From Melioribacter sp. (GTDB lineage Bacteria > Bacteroidota > Ignavibacteria > Ignavibacteriales > Melioribacteraceae): a stretch of 6,720 nucleotides of DNA. Below are positions 1 to 6,720 of this stretch, piece after piece. Each line of letters starts with the position of its first letter. The stretch's first letter is position 1. Below the pieces are notes generated by a model that was given only the letters and a program-made list of their open reading frames with translations, was not told where the DNA came from and searched no databases. The position numbers were made by a program, and so were the translations under genes. The stretch covers positions 1-6,720 of the forward strand of contig JAENZU010000197.1 in NCBI GenBank assembly GCA_016841125.1, written 5' to 3'.

Positions 1-969
1 TTTTTCATCATGGTTTTCAATAAAGCGCACCGAGTTATTTTGGAAATCATATTCTGCTAAAAGATGATCACGAACTATTTGTGCGTTTCCCGCTTGAAGG
101 CGGTCGAACATCTCTTTATCATAAGTATAGTCAAATCCGAGCTGCTGCATTTCCCACTCCAAATCCCAATATACTTCTGCGATGAACAAGAAATCACTTC
201 TAATACCTTTAATAATTTCGATTGCGGGTTTCCAGAATTCATCTTTTGGTCTTTTGAGTTCCATTGTTGAGAGAACTCCGCCCCATGTGTTTTTGAAGAC
301 ATTATTCAGAGAAAGCATAGCCATATCGCAGCGGACGCCATCGCAAATTTTTGTGAGATCGAACAAGGTCTTGATCATAAAATCGCGGGCTTCAGCGCTG
401 AAATAGTTTACCTGAACAGTATCCTGCCATGCAGGGAAAAAGGGATCTCTCCCATGTGCAAAAACGCGGTCTTCATTTTCATCAGGCTTATAAAAGGTAT
501 GCGGATCCCGGTAAAAATAATCCATATTGGTTTCTAAAAATATACCAGGCTTCTTTTTGAGGAGCGATGTATCCGCACTGAAATGATTGGGAATAAAATC
601 CAATATTAAGCCTATCCCCCGCATGTTTAATTTTCTTTTGATTGCTAAAAGAGTTTTATCGTCGCAGATTGCCGGATTAATCTCGTAACTGTCTATGGCA
701 AATGGTGACCCAATCACGTCTTTTTCTTCCCAGTCTTTTAATGCCAAACCATATTCATACTTAAGGTCATCATCGAAGCAATACTTTTTAATTGTGCTCT
801 CATTGGTTTTCCAAATGCCCATCAGCCAAATGTAATTAAATCCGAGCGACGCAATCTTATCCCAGTATTCATCGGGAACATCACTCAGTTTTGCTTTTGT
901 GCTTTCGGTATCGAAACGGCGCAGCCACACTCTTGTGTTTATTTGATATAATTTAGGATTTTTAGTCAT
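1..969 (-). CDS. GH13 alpha-amylase-family glycoside hydrolase/transglycosidase, C-terminus missing
   Basis: This gene begins with ATG at 969 and runs leftward off the window, giving 323 residues without a stop. All four classical GH13 (alpha-amylase clan) regions are visible: DFIPNH at about residues 124-129 (region I), GVRCDMAM at 211-218 (region II, nucleophile Asp215 after Arg213), FIAEVYW at 262-268 (region III, acid/base Glu265), and FIENHDE at 316-322 (region IV, Asp321 as transition-state stabiliser). The catalytic triad is therefore complete and the enzyme is probably active on alpha-glucosidic bonds. The N-terminus (MTKNPKLYQINTRVWL) has no signal peptide, so it probably works in the cytoplasm on glycogen, maltodextrin or a related alpha-glucan. 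Subfamily and exact substrate cannot be told without the C-terminal part; hydrolase and transglycosidase both remain possible. The start lies 12 bp after the dnaG stop and has no clear Shine-Dalgarno sequence, only an A/T-rich leader, so cotranscription with dnaG is likely. Confidence 0.93.
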   Translation of the reverse strand, partial: MTKNPKLYQINTRVWLRRFDTESTKAKLSDVPDEYWDKIASLGFNYIWLMGIWKTNESTIKKYCFDDDLKYEYGLALKDWEEKDVIGSPFAIDSYEINPAICDDKTLLAIKRKLNMRGIGLILDFIPNHFSADTSLLKKKPGIFLETNMDYFYRDPHTFYKPDENEDRVFAHGRDPFFPAWQDTVQVNYFSAEARDFMIKTLFDLTKICDGVRCDMAMLSLNNVFKNTWGGVLSTMELKRPKDEFWKPAIEIIKGIRSDFLFIAEVYWDLEWEMQQLGFDYTYDKEMFDRLQAGNAQIVRDHLLAEYDFQNNSVRFIENHDEK

Positions 970-981
970 ATAAGTTTAATT

Positions 982-2856
982 TCAATAATTATCATTAAGT
1001 GGATCTTCACTATTTAAAAACTCTTTTCGTTCTTCGTTAAGTTCTTTTAATTTTTTAAGGAGCAATAATTGCTGAGACTCATTTTCTGCTTTAGACATCT
1101 GCGCATTGGCATCTCTAATTTGCTCATCAAAAAACTGCAGTCTGTATTTTTTTAGTGTATCGTGTGTATAGCGGATCAAGTTTTGATTTCTCCTCTCATC
1201 GCTTACATATTCTTCCCATACTTTTTCACTGATTGATTCTTCCTTCATCGTTAAATTCAAAATGAAATTCTTTATATCAGGATCATCAATTTTTTCGATG
1301 TATGCCGAGGGACTTACAATATTTTTTTTATATGCATCACAAATAATTTCTGCAATATATCTGAATTTGTCGGTCTTAAAATCTTCCGGCGGAACATTAT
1401 CTAAAATGTATCCAATCACTGCTTCGTTACCTTCAAAAAGGAGCTTAATAAATTCTTTCTCCAACGAATTTTCTTTTTGATCTTCAACAATCACTTTGTC
1501 GATTTTTTCCTGTGTTCGTGCACTCAATGCTCTTGAGCTTCTGAGATCGCGAGAAAAATTTTTATTCAGTTCTTTGCCAAGTTCGGTTTCGATCAGATTT
1601 TCTCTAAGGCGAAATTTACGTGCAATATTTTTTATTAGTATTGTTCTTTTAAGTTCATCGTTAACAAGCGCAATTGATTTCACCAGTTCACGGATTGCCT
1701 CGGTCTGTTTGGATGCATCGGCAAACCAGCCCATCGCTTCGTAACGGGAAGATTGATAGTCCAGAAAACTTTGAGCCTTCAGCAGCACTTCGTCAAATGC
1801 ATCTTTCCCGTTTTTATTAATAAATGTATCGGGGTCTTCTCCATTGGGTAGAGATAAAATTTTAATTTCGAAATCGTGCTTCAGTAAAATTTCGATACTT
1901 CTCATTGCGGCATTCTGACCCGCAGCATCGGCATCGAATAAGACCACCAAGTTTCTGGTGAAGCGAGAAAGAAGCTGAGCCTGCTCTTCGGTTAAAGCAG
2001 TACCGGAGGAGGCAACAACATTTTTAACTCCGAATTGATAAAGGGAAATCAAATCCATATAACCTTCTACCAAAATAGCTTTATCCAATTTCCGTATTTC
2101 ATCTTTAGCGTGATAAAGACCGTACAGCGAGCGCCTTTTTTGATAGACAGGTGATTCGGGCGAATTAAGATATTTTGCCGTTTCTGTATTTTTTTGAAGG
2201 ATTCTTCCACCGAAACCGATTACCCTGCCGTTGGTTGAAAAAATTGGGAAAATTATCCGGTCTCTGAATTTATCGTAATATCCCCCGCCGTCTTTTTTAT
2301 CGATCAGCCCAAGTTTATTCGCCATTTCCAAATCGATATTATTGGCTTTGGCGAGATTCACAAATTCATCCCAGCCCTGCAATGCGTAACCAAGCCCGAA
2401 TATTTTTTGAGTTGATTGCTTTAAATTCCGCTTACTAAGATATTCAGCGGCAATTTTACCGGCGGAGTTTTTCAATAAATTATCCGAAAAAAATCTCGCC
2501 GCGGTTACATTAATTTCATAATAAGTTTCAAGCTCATTCTTGAGTTCGCCCGAAATGGAATCTTCTTTTTGAATTGTAATGCCGACCGACTCCGCTACTT
2601 CTTCCACTGCTTCAATAAAGGATATACTTTTGAATTCCATCAAAAATTTAAATGCGTTGCCCCCAACATGACAACCGAAACAATGGAATATCTGTTTGTC
2701 TTGACTAACGGTAAAAGAAGGAGTTTTTTCCTGATGGAACGGGCATAGCCCTATAAAATTCTTGCCCCGTTTTTTGAGCTGAACATATCCCGATACTAGA
2801 TCAACAATATCGGCAGAATTACGTATTTCTTCTATCTTCTCTTCAGGAATTCTCAT
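982..2856 (-). CDS. dnaG: DNA primase DnaG
   Basis: This is the replicative primase, which makes the RNA primers for lagging-strand synthesis at the fork together with the DnaB helicase. The protein has 624 residues, typical for the family. Three regions are visible. The N-terminal CHC2 zinc-binding domain (residues about 1-100) has Cys38, His41, Cys59 and Cys62 in CPFH and CFGC. The catalytic core (about 120-370) has the basic motif around YYDKFRDRIIFPI (193-205), GFGGRIL (214-220), YLNSPESPVY (229-238), and a Toprim fold with VEGYMD (Glu264) and DADAAG (Asp308, Asp310), which are the expected metal ligands. The helical C-terminal part (about 465-624) fits a DnaB-binding region and ends in a Lys/Glu-rich, probably coiled tail. 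No essential motif is missing. The start is 82 bp after the stop of the upstream gene and has no Shine-Dalgarno sequence. I found no convincing promoter in that gap, so transcription from further upstream is possible. The usual rpsU and rpoD partners are absent here. Confidence 0.98.
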   Translation of the reverse strand: MRIPEEKIEEIRNSADIVDLVSGYVQLKKRGKNFIGLCPFHQEKTPSFTVSQDKQIFHCFGCHVGGNAFKFLMEFKSISFIEAVEEVAESVGITIQKEDSISGELKNELETYYEINVTAARFFSDNLLKNSAGKIAAEYLSKRNLKQSTQKIFGLGYALQGWDEFVNLAKANNIDLEMANKLGLIDKKDGGGYYDKFRDRIIFPIFSTNGRVIGFGGRILQKNTETAKYLNSPESPVYQKRRSLYGLYHAKDEIRKLDKAILVEGYMDLISLYQFGVKNVVASSGTALTEEQAQLLSRFTRNLVVLFDADAAGQNAAMRSIEILLKHDFEIKILSLPNGEDPDTFINKNGKDAFDEVLLKAQSFLDYQSSRYEAMGWFADASKQTEAIRELVKSIALVNDELKRTILIKNIARKFRLRENLIETELGKELNKNFSRDLRSSRALSARTQEKIDKVIVEDQKENSLEKEFIKLLFEGNEAVIGYILDNVPPEDFKTDKFRYIAEIICDAYKKNIVSPSAYIEKIDDPDIKNFILNLTMKEESISEKVWEEYVSDERRNQNLIRYTHDTLKKYRLQFFDEQIRDANAQMSKAENESQQLLLLKKLKELNEERKEFLNSEDPLNDNY

Positions 2857-2938
2857 AATAGAAAATAATCAAAAGGGGATGAATTAAGAAAGTATTATCT
2901 ATTTAAATTACTATTGACTGACCCGGAGGCGGATTTGA

Positions 2939-3970
2939 TTATTCCGCTTCTGTTTCATTTCCAAATTTTGCAACCTCTTTAATCAGGTATTCAAAATATT
3001 CTTTTGAAATTGAAACCTGCCGGTAAATATCAATTATCTGATCTTTTGTGATCTTATTAAAATCCTCTTCTCTTGGAGTAATATTCACGCCGCCTAAATC
3101 CACTGAAGCGGGACTAAGCATAATATTTTTCTCCCCTTCTTCAAAATAATAAGAGGGACGATGTTTTTGACGCGGGAAAATAATTACCCGCCATTTAACG
3201 TCATCCCAGAAAAACTGAACGTTCATCATCGGTTCTTCTTTATCATCTGAGATTTTCTCGAAAATTTTATAAAAACTTTGGAATATTTCTACAATGTTTT
3301 TTTTGCTATTCGATTCAATTGAAATAAAATTGCGCAAATAATTATCTACTGCATAAACAGTAAGATTTTCATTTTGAAGTATTTTCCTTGCGGAATTTTC
3401 GATAACCGAAGGGTATTCATCATCGATCGGCATAAAATATTTATTGCCTGCCTGGTAATGCATGTGATCGGGAGCGGAGGCGCCGCATTTTGGTCCGTTA
3501 TAAAATACTGTATAAAATTTCCCGAGTTCTTTACTCAATTGAAGCGCATCCGAGAGATTTCCGATTATCATCTGGGGCAGATGATCAAGTTTAGGGATTG
3601 TAAAATGATGCGGGAATATCGGAAACGGATTACATAAAAGTAAGTATTCGGCTCCGAATAAAAGTCCTTTTTGATCAGCAGGCAGATTTTCCATACATAA
3701 AAAACATTTCCTGTTTTTGATGGAATCCTTATCAACTTTTGCAGATGAAGAAATTATTCTGCCGGGATTAAATTGGACTTTAACATTAAACCCGTCAAAC
3801 TCAAAATTCCGAACCTCAACTTTTTTTAGATCGGAATAATTATTACGTAGCAGCTCCCAGGTTTCAGTCTGCTGTTTAAGCAGACCTTCTGCTTTTTCTG
3901 CTAAGGTGTCACCTTTTGCATAATTTTTAATTTCGCTTTCTTCAATCAAAATATCATTTATTAAACTCAT
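2939..3970 (-). CDS. DUF4922-type, GalT/Ap4A-phosphorylase-like nucleotidyltransferase or phosphorylase
   Basis: The 343-residue protein resembles the galactose-1-phosphate uridylyltransferase / Ap4A phosphorylase / GDP-hexose phosphorylase branch of the HIT superfamily, in the form catalogued as DUF4922. Visible signs are CFLC (Cys89, Cys92); NPFPIFPHHFTI (114-125), which matches the style of the first conserved strand of Ap4A phosphorylases; GASAPDHMHYQAG (163-175), a HIT-like HxHxQ motif with His169, His171 and Gln173; IIFPRQKHRP (263-272); and GGVNITPREEDF (293-304) near the C-terminus. By analogy with GalT, His171 would be the nucleophile that forms a nucleotidyl-histidine intermediate. 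Gln in the third position is found in transferases and phosphorylases, whereas hydrolases have His. Cys89, Cys92, one of His121/122 and His169 could bind zinc. The substrate is unknown; NDP-sugars and dinucleoside polyphosphates are both candidates. The ATG overlaps the stop of the upstream glycosyltransferase by 4 bp, which fixes the start and suggests translational coupling. There is no signal peptide, so it is probably cytoplasmic. Confidence 0.8.
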   Translation of the reverse strand: MSLINDILIEESEIKNYAKGDTLAEKAEGLLKQQTETWELLRNNYSDLKKVEVRNFEFDGFNVKVQFNPGRIISSSAKVDKDSIKNRKCFLCMENLPADQKGLLFGAEYLLLCNPFPIFPHHFTIPKLDHLPQMIIGNLSDALQLSKELGKFYTVFYNGPKCGASAPDHMHYQAGNKYFMPIDDEYPSVIENSARKILQNENLTVYAVDNYLRNFISIESNSKKNIVEIFQSFYKIFEKISDDKEEPMMNVQFFWDDVKWRVIIFPRQKHRPSYYFEEGEKNIMLSPASVDLGGVNITPREEDFNKITKDQIIDIYRQVSISKEYFEYLIKEVAKFGNETEAE

Positions 3971-5427
3971 GCGTTTTTTCTTTGTCTGGCTAAAAATTCG
4001 TAGGTTCTAATTTTATCTTTGTAATAATTATTATTATTTAATTTAATCACATCAAGTTCCGCATCGGAGTTACCCTCCCATCTACGGCACATATAAATCG
4101 GTTCATAAATTCTGCCTATTTGATAATCGCGCGAAATTGCAAGCCCGAGTGCGTAATCCTCACCGTAGCTAACATTCGGTATTTTAATCTTCCTCAGAAG
4201 CGGTGTGTAAAATGCTCTTGGTGCGCCGAGACCATTTATTCGCAATGCGTTGTTTCTTCCGTTTTCCGGCGTCCATTCGCGGTGATCAATAATTCCCGGC
4301 GGTATTTCTTCTAATTTAAAGTTGGTCATTTTGTAAGTGCCGATAACCATTCCGCATTTTGTTTCTTTGAAACTATCGTAAATTTTTTGTAATGTATTCT
4401 CATCGGAATAAATATCATCACTATCCAATTGGGCTGAAAATTTACCGCATTTAGGATGATGAGCCGCTTCATTCCAGCAGCCGCCAATTTGAAGATCTTT
4501 TCGTTCAGGTATTAAATGAATCACTCTTTCATCTTTTTCAGCAAAAGATTTTATGATATCAGTTGTACCGTCGTTAGAGTAATTATCAACTATGAATAAA
4601 TTGAATTTGAAATTGGTTTTCTGCATTAATACCGATTCAACAGCATCGGCAATAGTTTTAGCCCTGTTTTTAACGGGAATTATTACCGAAGCCTCAAATT
4701 CGAAATCCAATTCGTTAAAATCCACTTCTTTAAATTCCGGTTTTAAATATGCGCCGGTATTCTTTAAATGTTCTGTAACCGCCGTCTCCATTTCAATTTG
4801 AACTTCGCGGTTTTTCGGATCAACATAATCAAACAATTTTTCGCCCGATTTTCTGGCATCGGTTTCCTCAGCTATATAAATATATTCTCCAATTCTAACC
4901 AGCGGATAATTTTGTGATGCCCGTAATCTCAGATCATATAAACCTGCGAATTTATAGTCTTTATCATTAGATTCCGCGGCAAATTTAACTGCTTTGCTGC
5001 TGAACAGTAATACAAATCCGAAATTAAAATCATCTCTAAGGCTGCCTGCCTGATAATCAATAACCGGGTGGTTTTGCCTAACACCTTCCTTAACTTCGTA
5101 ATAATCCGAATAAACCATTCCGGCTCCTGTATCTTCGGCAACATTGTAAAACCGCTCAATAGCAAACTGCCCGAAGTTTATTTCTCTTTCCTGTGTAATA
5201 ATCAAAACATATTCGGTTTTTGTTTTATCGGCAATTTCTTTGATGGTCTGAGAACCAAATAATTGGGGTACTTTTACAATTTCTGTTCCGTCAATTGAAT
5301 TTGCGGTCTCGTCAGTTGTGATTAAATAAACTTTGTCAACCAATTCATTATTCAGTAATTGTTCAATAGTTTTTACGTTCATCTCCTGGGTTTGATAAGG
5401 CACAAAAGCCGTAATTTTCTTCGTCAT
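3967..5427 (-). CDS. Two-part glycosyltransferase with C-terminal family 2 (GT-A) domain
   Basis: The 486-residue protein transfers a sugar from an activated (probably nucleotide) donor to an unknown acceptor. The C-terminal half (from about residue 245) is a clear GT2 domain: ASVIIPVKNRAKTIADAVES (246-265), LFIVDNYSNDGTTDII (277-292), the DXD-type metal and donor site QLDSDD with Asp335 and Asp337, and YGEDYALGLA (421-430), whose Glu423/Asp424 is the likely catalytic base. A late CRRWEGNSDA segment (447-456) fits the acceptor-side loop. The N-terminal half (about 1-240) looks like a second, diverged GT-A-like fold, with an opening strand ITAFVPYQTQ, a TEYVLIITQE strand (71-80) and VYSDYYEV (105-112), but no firm DXD. 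It may be inactive or acceptor-binding. There are no transmembrane segments, so it is cytosolic or peripheral. The start is supported by AGGA 7 nt upstream. It is first in the minus-strand block and overlaps the nucleotidyltransferase gene by 4 bp. Confidence 0.9.
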   Translation of the reverse strand: MTKKITAFVPYQTQEMNVKTIEQLLNNELVDKVYLITTDETANSIDGTEIVKVPQLFGSQTIKEIADKTKTEYVLIITQEREINFGQFAIERFYNVAEDTGAGMVYSDYYEVKEGVRQNHPVIDYQAGSLRDDFNFGFVLLFSSKAVKFAAESNDKDYKFAGLYDLRLRASQNYPLVRIGEYIYIAEETDARKSGEKLFDYVDPKNREVQIEMETAVTEHLKNTGAYLKPEFKEVDFNELDFEFEASVIIPVKNRAKTIADAVESVLMQKTNFKFNLFIVDNYSNDGTTDIIKSFAEKDERVIHLIPERKDLQIGGCWNEAAHHPKCGKFSAQLDSDDIYSDENTLQKIYDSFKETKCGMVIGTYKMTNFKLEEIPPGIIDHREWTPENGRNNALRINGLGAPRAFYTPLLRKIKIPNVSYGEDYALGLAISRDYQIGRIYEPIYMCRRWEGNSDAELDVIKLNNNNYYKDKIRTYEFLARQRKNA

Positions 5428-5434
5428 TTACTTA

Positions 5435-5438
5435 TCCT
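5435..5438 (-). promoter_or_regulatory. Ribosome-binding site of the glycosyltransferase gene
   Basis: On the minus strand the sequence reads CTAGGATAAGTAA directly before the ATG at 5427. AGGA lies 7 nt from the start, a normal Shine-Dalgarno distance. It supports this ATG as the start, and it contrasts with dnaG and the GH13 gene, which have no such site. Confidence 0.55.
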
Positions 5439-5460
5439 AGTTTTTATAAATTTAAATTGA

Positions 5461-5490
5461 AAGATAAGACTTTTTGAAATCTTTTGTAAA
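5461..5490 (-). promoter_or_regulatory. Candidate sigma70-type promoter for the minus-strand gene block
   Basis: The minus strand carries TTTACA (5485-5490; 5 of 6 to TTGACA), an 18 bp spacer, and TATCTT (5461-5466; 4 of 6 to TATAAT), ending about 33 nt before the glycosyltransferase ATG. The -10 region also reads TATCTTTC, one base from the Bacteroidota TAnnTTTG element, but no TTTG is placed at -33. In such AT-rich DNA a partial match is easily found by chance. The position, just ahead of the first gene of a co-directional run, is the best argument for it. Confidence 0.35.
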
Positions 5491-5583
5491 ATTAAAGAAC
5501 AAATCAATTTGAAATTAAACGATTTACCTTCCGAACTTCAGTTTTACTACCTCCCCTAATATTTGCAACGTATTAATTTTTAA

Positions 5584-5612
5584 TTGATAATATTCAATAA
5601 ATAGGATATAAT
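5584..5612 (+). promoter_or_regulatory. Strong sigma70-type promoter for the plus-strand gene
   Basis: TTGATA (5584-5589; 5 of 6 to TTGACA) is followed after exactly 17 bp by a perfect TATAAT (5607-5612). Transcription would start near 5619-5621, giving a leader of roughly 57-59 nt before the ATG at 5678. The match is clearly better than the minus-strand candidate. A short inverted repeat (ATTAA, 3 nt, TTAAT; 5572-5584) abuts the -35 box and another (ATTAA, 7 nt, TTAAT; 5613-5629) covers the likely start site; both may be chance in this AT-rich stretch. The rest of the 250 bp gap shows no small gene or RNA that I can recognise. Confidence 0.6.
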
Positions 5613-5667
5613 ATTAACTTAGTTTTAATTATTCATTGATGTAATGTGAGTCCGGCTATTAATAATT

Positions 5668-5671
5668 AGGA
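5668..5671 (+). promoter_or_regulatory. Ribosome-binding site of the plus-strand hypothetical gene
   Basis: The sequence TTAGGAATTTTTATG places AGGA 6 nt before the ATG at 5678, a standard Shine-Dalgarno arrangement that decides the start of the gene. Confidence 0.55.
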
Positions 5672-5677
5672 ATTTTT

Positions 5678-6720
5678 ATGGATAAAGACCAGATTTCTTC
5701 ACTTAAGGAAAACGTACCCAAAATATATCTTGAAGATCTTTTTGGTCCGCTGAAACAAAGCATTGATTCTCAAATTGATTTTCAAAATCAAATTAATTCC
5801 TTATATACAAAATGGAAAGAAGAAACAGCAGAGCCTTCTAATACCCGGAATAAAAAAAGCGAAATCACCAAAAACTATCACAATTCACTATTAGAAATCT
5901 TAACCGAAGATCAGTTTATAATTTCAAGATTCGATCTCAAAGCAGATTTTCCAAAATTCTACTCAAACCTACTCGATTATTTGAATTCAGTTGAATTTGA
6001 AAAAATTGAGGATCAAAACGATAATAATTTTACCTGCAGTAAAAGTTCCGGCACCATTAGATGCATATTGGTGAAAATTAAAAAGATCATTTTCAACAGG
6101 CACAAAAATTTAATTGCCGCTCAGAATTATTTCAGAAAAATATTTAAAAAGGAATTAAATCCGGCACCAGTTTGGAGACGAAGTATTCCTTTCAGAAGGT
6201 TATCAAATTATTATTTCGGGCAGAAAATTTTAATTGAACTGCTCCCTATTTTAGATGAATTCGGCGGAATTACAAAAGAGAGTTACTTAAATTTTTATTC
6301 TTTCCTCAGGAAAACTGACGAATCGTTTTTCGATGAGTTGACTTCGCAAGAAAACGAAAATGGGGAAATTCAAGAATACGAAAATGAGACCATAAATTTT
6401 AATAATAGGCTGGTTGAATTCTCTGAATCACTCGATTCAAAATTCAACGCTATTTTCTCAGCCAATTTCCAGGCATTTGAAAAAGATTATTCACGCGTCG
6501 GCACTGTTGAACTCCCCAAATCTAAATACGCTTTCTCCTTTTTGGAAAAAACCGAAGAGGATTTTAATAACCGGTATAAATCTAAAAGAATGAGATGGGC
6601 AAACTACGGCCGGGCGGTTTACGAAATTTGGAAATTATACGAAGAACTGGCGCTTATCACTTATACAATCATTAACCAATTTCATTCTAAAAGTGAAGCG
6701 CTGAAAAGTAACGTAAATCA
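5678..6720 (+). CDS. Unrecognised charged, helical protein, C-terminus missing
   Basis: An open frame of 347 complete codons runs from ATG at 5678 to the window edge with no stop. A strong promoter and an AGGA site precede it, so it is very probably a real gene even though I do not recognise the family. The visible part is rich in Lys, Glu, Asn and Phe and looks mostly helical. Residues about 131-175 are strongly basic (VKIKKIIFNRHK, FRKIFKKEL, VWRRSIPFRRL), followed by an acidic, Asn/Glu-rich stretch at about 213-240 and another charged helical segment rich in aromatic residues (RMRWANYGRAVYEIWKLYEE, 304-323). No signal peptide, long hydrophobic membrane segment, Walker A motif or metal-binding cluster is seen; the only cysteines are Cys120 and Cys129. 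The basic segment could contact nucleic acid or membrane lipid, but that is only a guess. It is transcribed away from the glycosyltransferase block and may be functionally unrelated. Confidence 0.82.
   Translation, partial: MDKDQISSLKENVPKIYLEDLFGPLKQSIDSQIDFQNQINSLYTKWKEETAEPSNTRNKKSEITKNYHNSLLEILTEDQFIISRFDLKADFPKFYSNLLDYLNSVEFEKIEDQNDNNFTCSKSSGTIRCILVKIKKIIFNRHKNLIAAQNYFRKIFKKELNPAPVWRRSIPFRRLSNYYFGQKILIELLPILDEFGGITKESYLNFYSFLRKTDESFFDELTSQENENGEIQEYENETINFNNRLVEFSESLDSKFNAIFSANFQAFEKDYSRVGTVELPKSKYAFSFLEKTEEDFNNRYKSKRMRWANYGRAVYEIWKLYEELALITYTIINQFHSKSEALKSNVN

Noticed and set aside
64..406. Short open frames on both strands
   Set aside because: They lie inside the GH13 gene, whose minus-strand frame carries all four family motifs; they are shadows.
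1..969. Possible frameshifted or decayed amylase gene
   Set aside because: The frame is open without interruption and all catalytic residues are in place; it is only cut by the window edge.
1262..1744. Two plus-strand open frames of 72 and 82 codons
   Set aside because: They are antisense to dnaG, with low-complexity Ser/Phe/Ile-rich translations typical of shadow frames.
2857..2938. Possible promoter or terminator between the DUF4922 gene and dnaG
   Set aside because: GATAAT occurs on the minus strand, but no -35-like hexamer is found at 17-18 bp, and the GC-rich CCGGAGGCGG stretch forms no stem followed by a T-run.
4929..5165. A 78-codon frame on the minus strand
   Set aside because: It lies in another frame within the glycosyltransferase gene, has no separate start signals and shows no recognisable domain.
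5428..5677. Possible small RNA, riboswitch or small gene in the divergent intergenic region
   Set aside because: The stretch is AT-rich, with no strong GC stem, no known riboswitch core and no open frame with start signals.

Overview
The window is AT-rich bacterial chromosomal DNA holding five protein-coding genes. Four lie on the minus strand and one, incomplete, on the plus strand. The likely source is the Bacteroidota/Chlorobi/Ignavibacteria group. This rests on the AT-rich, Lys/Asn/Ile-rich proteins, on a DUF4922-type protein (a family I associate mainly with that group), and on start codons that often lack a Shine-Dalgarno sequence. The assignment is an inference from style and content; no marker gene was compared.

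Minus-strand block, read in transcription order from about 5490 down to 1: a two-part glycosyltransferase with a canonical family 2 (GT2) GT-A domain in its C-terminal half (3967-5427); a GalT/Ap4A-phosphorylase-like nucleotidyltransferase of the DUF4922 type (2939-3970), overlapping the previous gene by 4 bp (ATGA); an 82 bp gap; DNA primase DnaG (982-2856); a 12 bp gap; and a GH13 alpha-amylase-family enzyme (1-969) that runs off the left edge. Three of the four genes point to sugar, sugar-nucleotide or glycan metabolism. The replication gene dnaG sits among them without its classical rpsU/rpoD partners.

The 250 bp gap at 5428-5677 is a divergent promoter region. It has a good sigma70-type promoter on the plus strand (TTGATA, 17 bp, TATAAT), a weaker candidate on the minus strand, and an AGGA ribosome-binding site before each flanking gene. 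The plus-strand gene (5678 to the window end) encodes at least 347 residues of a charged, apparently soluble protein that I do not recognise.

The most promising lead is the overlapping glycosyltransferase/nucleotidyltransferase pair. The second protein keeps what looks like a full GalT-type active site and zinc site, so the two may act on the same sugar nucleotide. No CRISPR array, tRNA, rRNA, insertion sequence or convincing terminator was seen.
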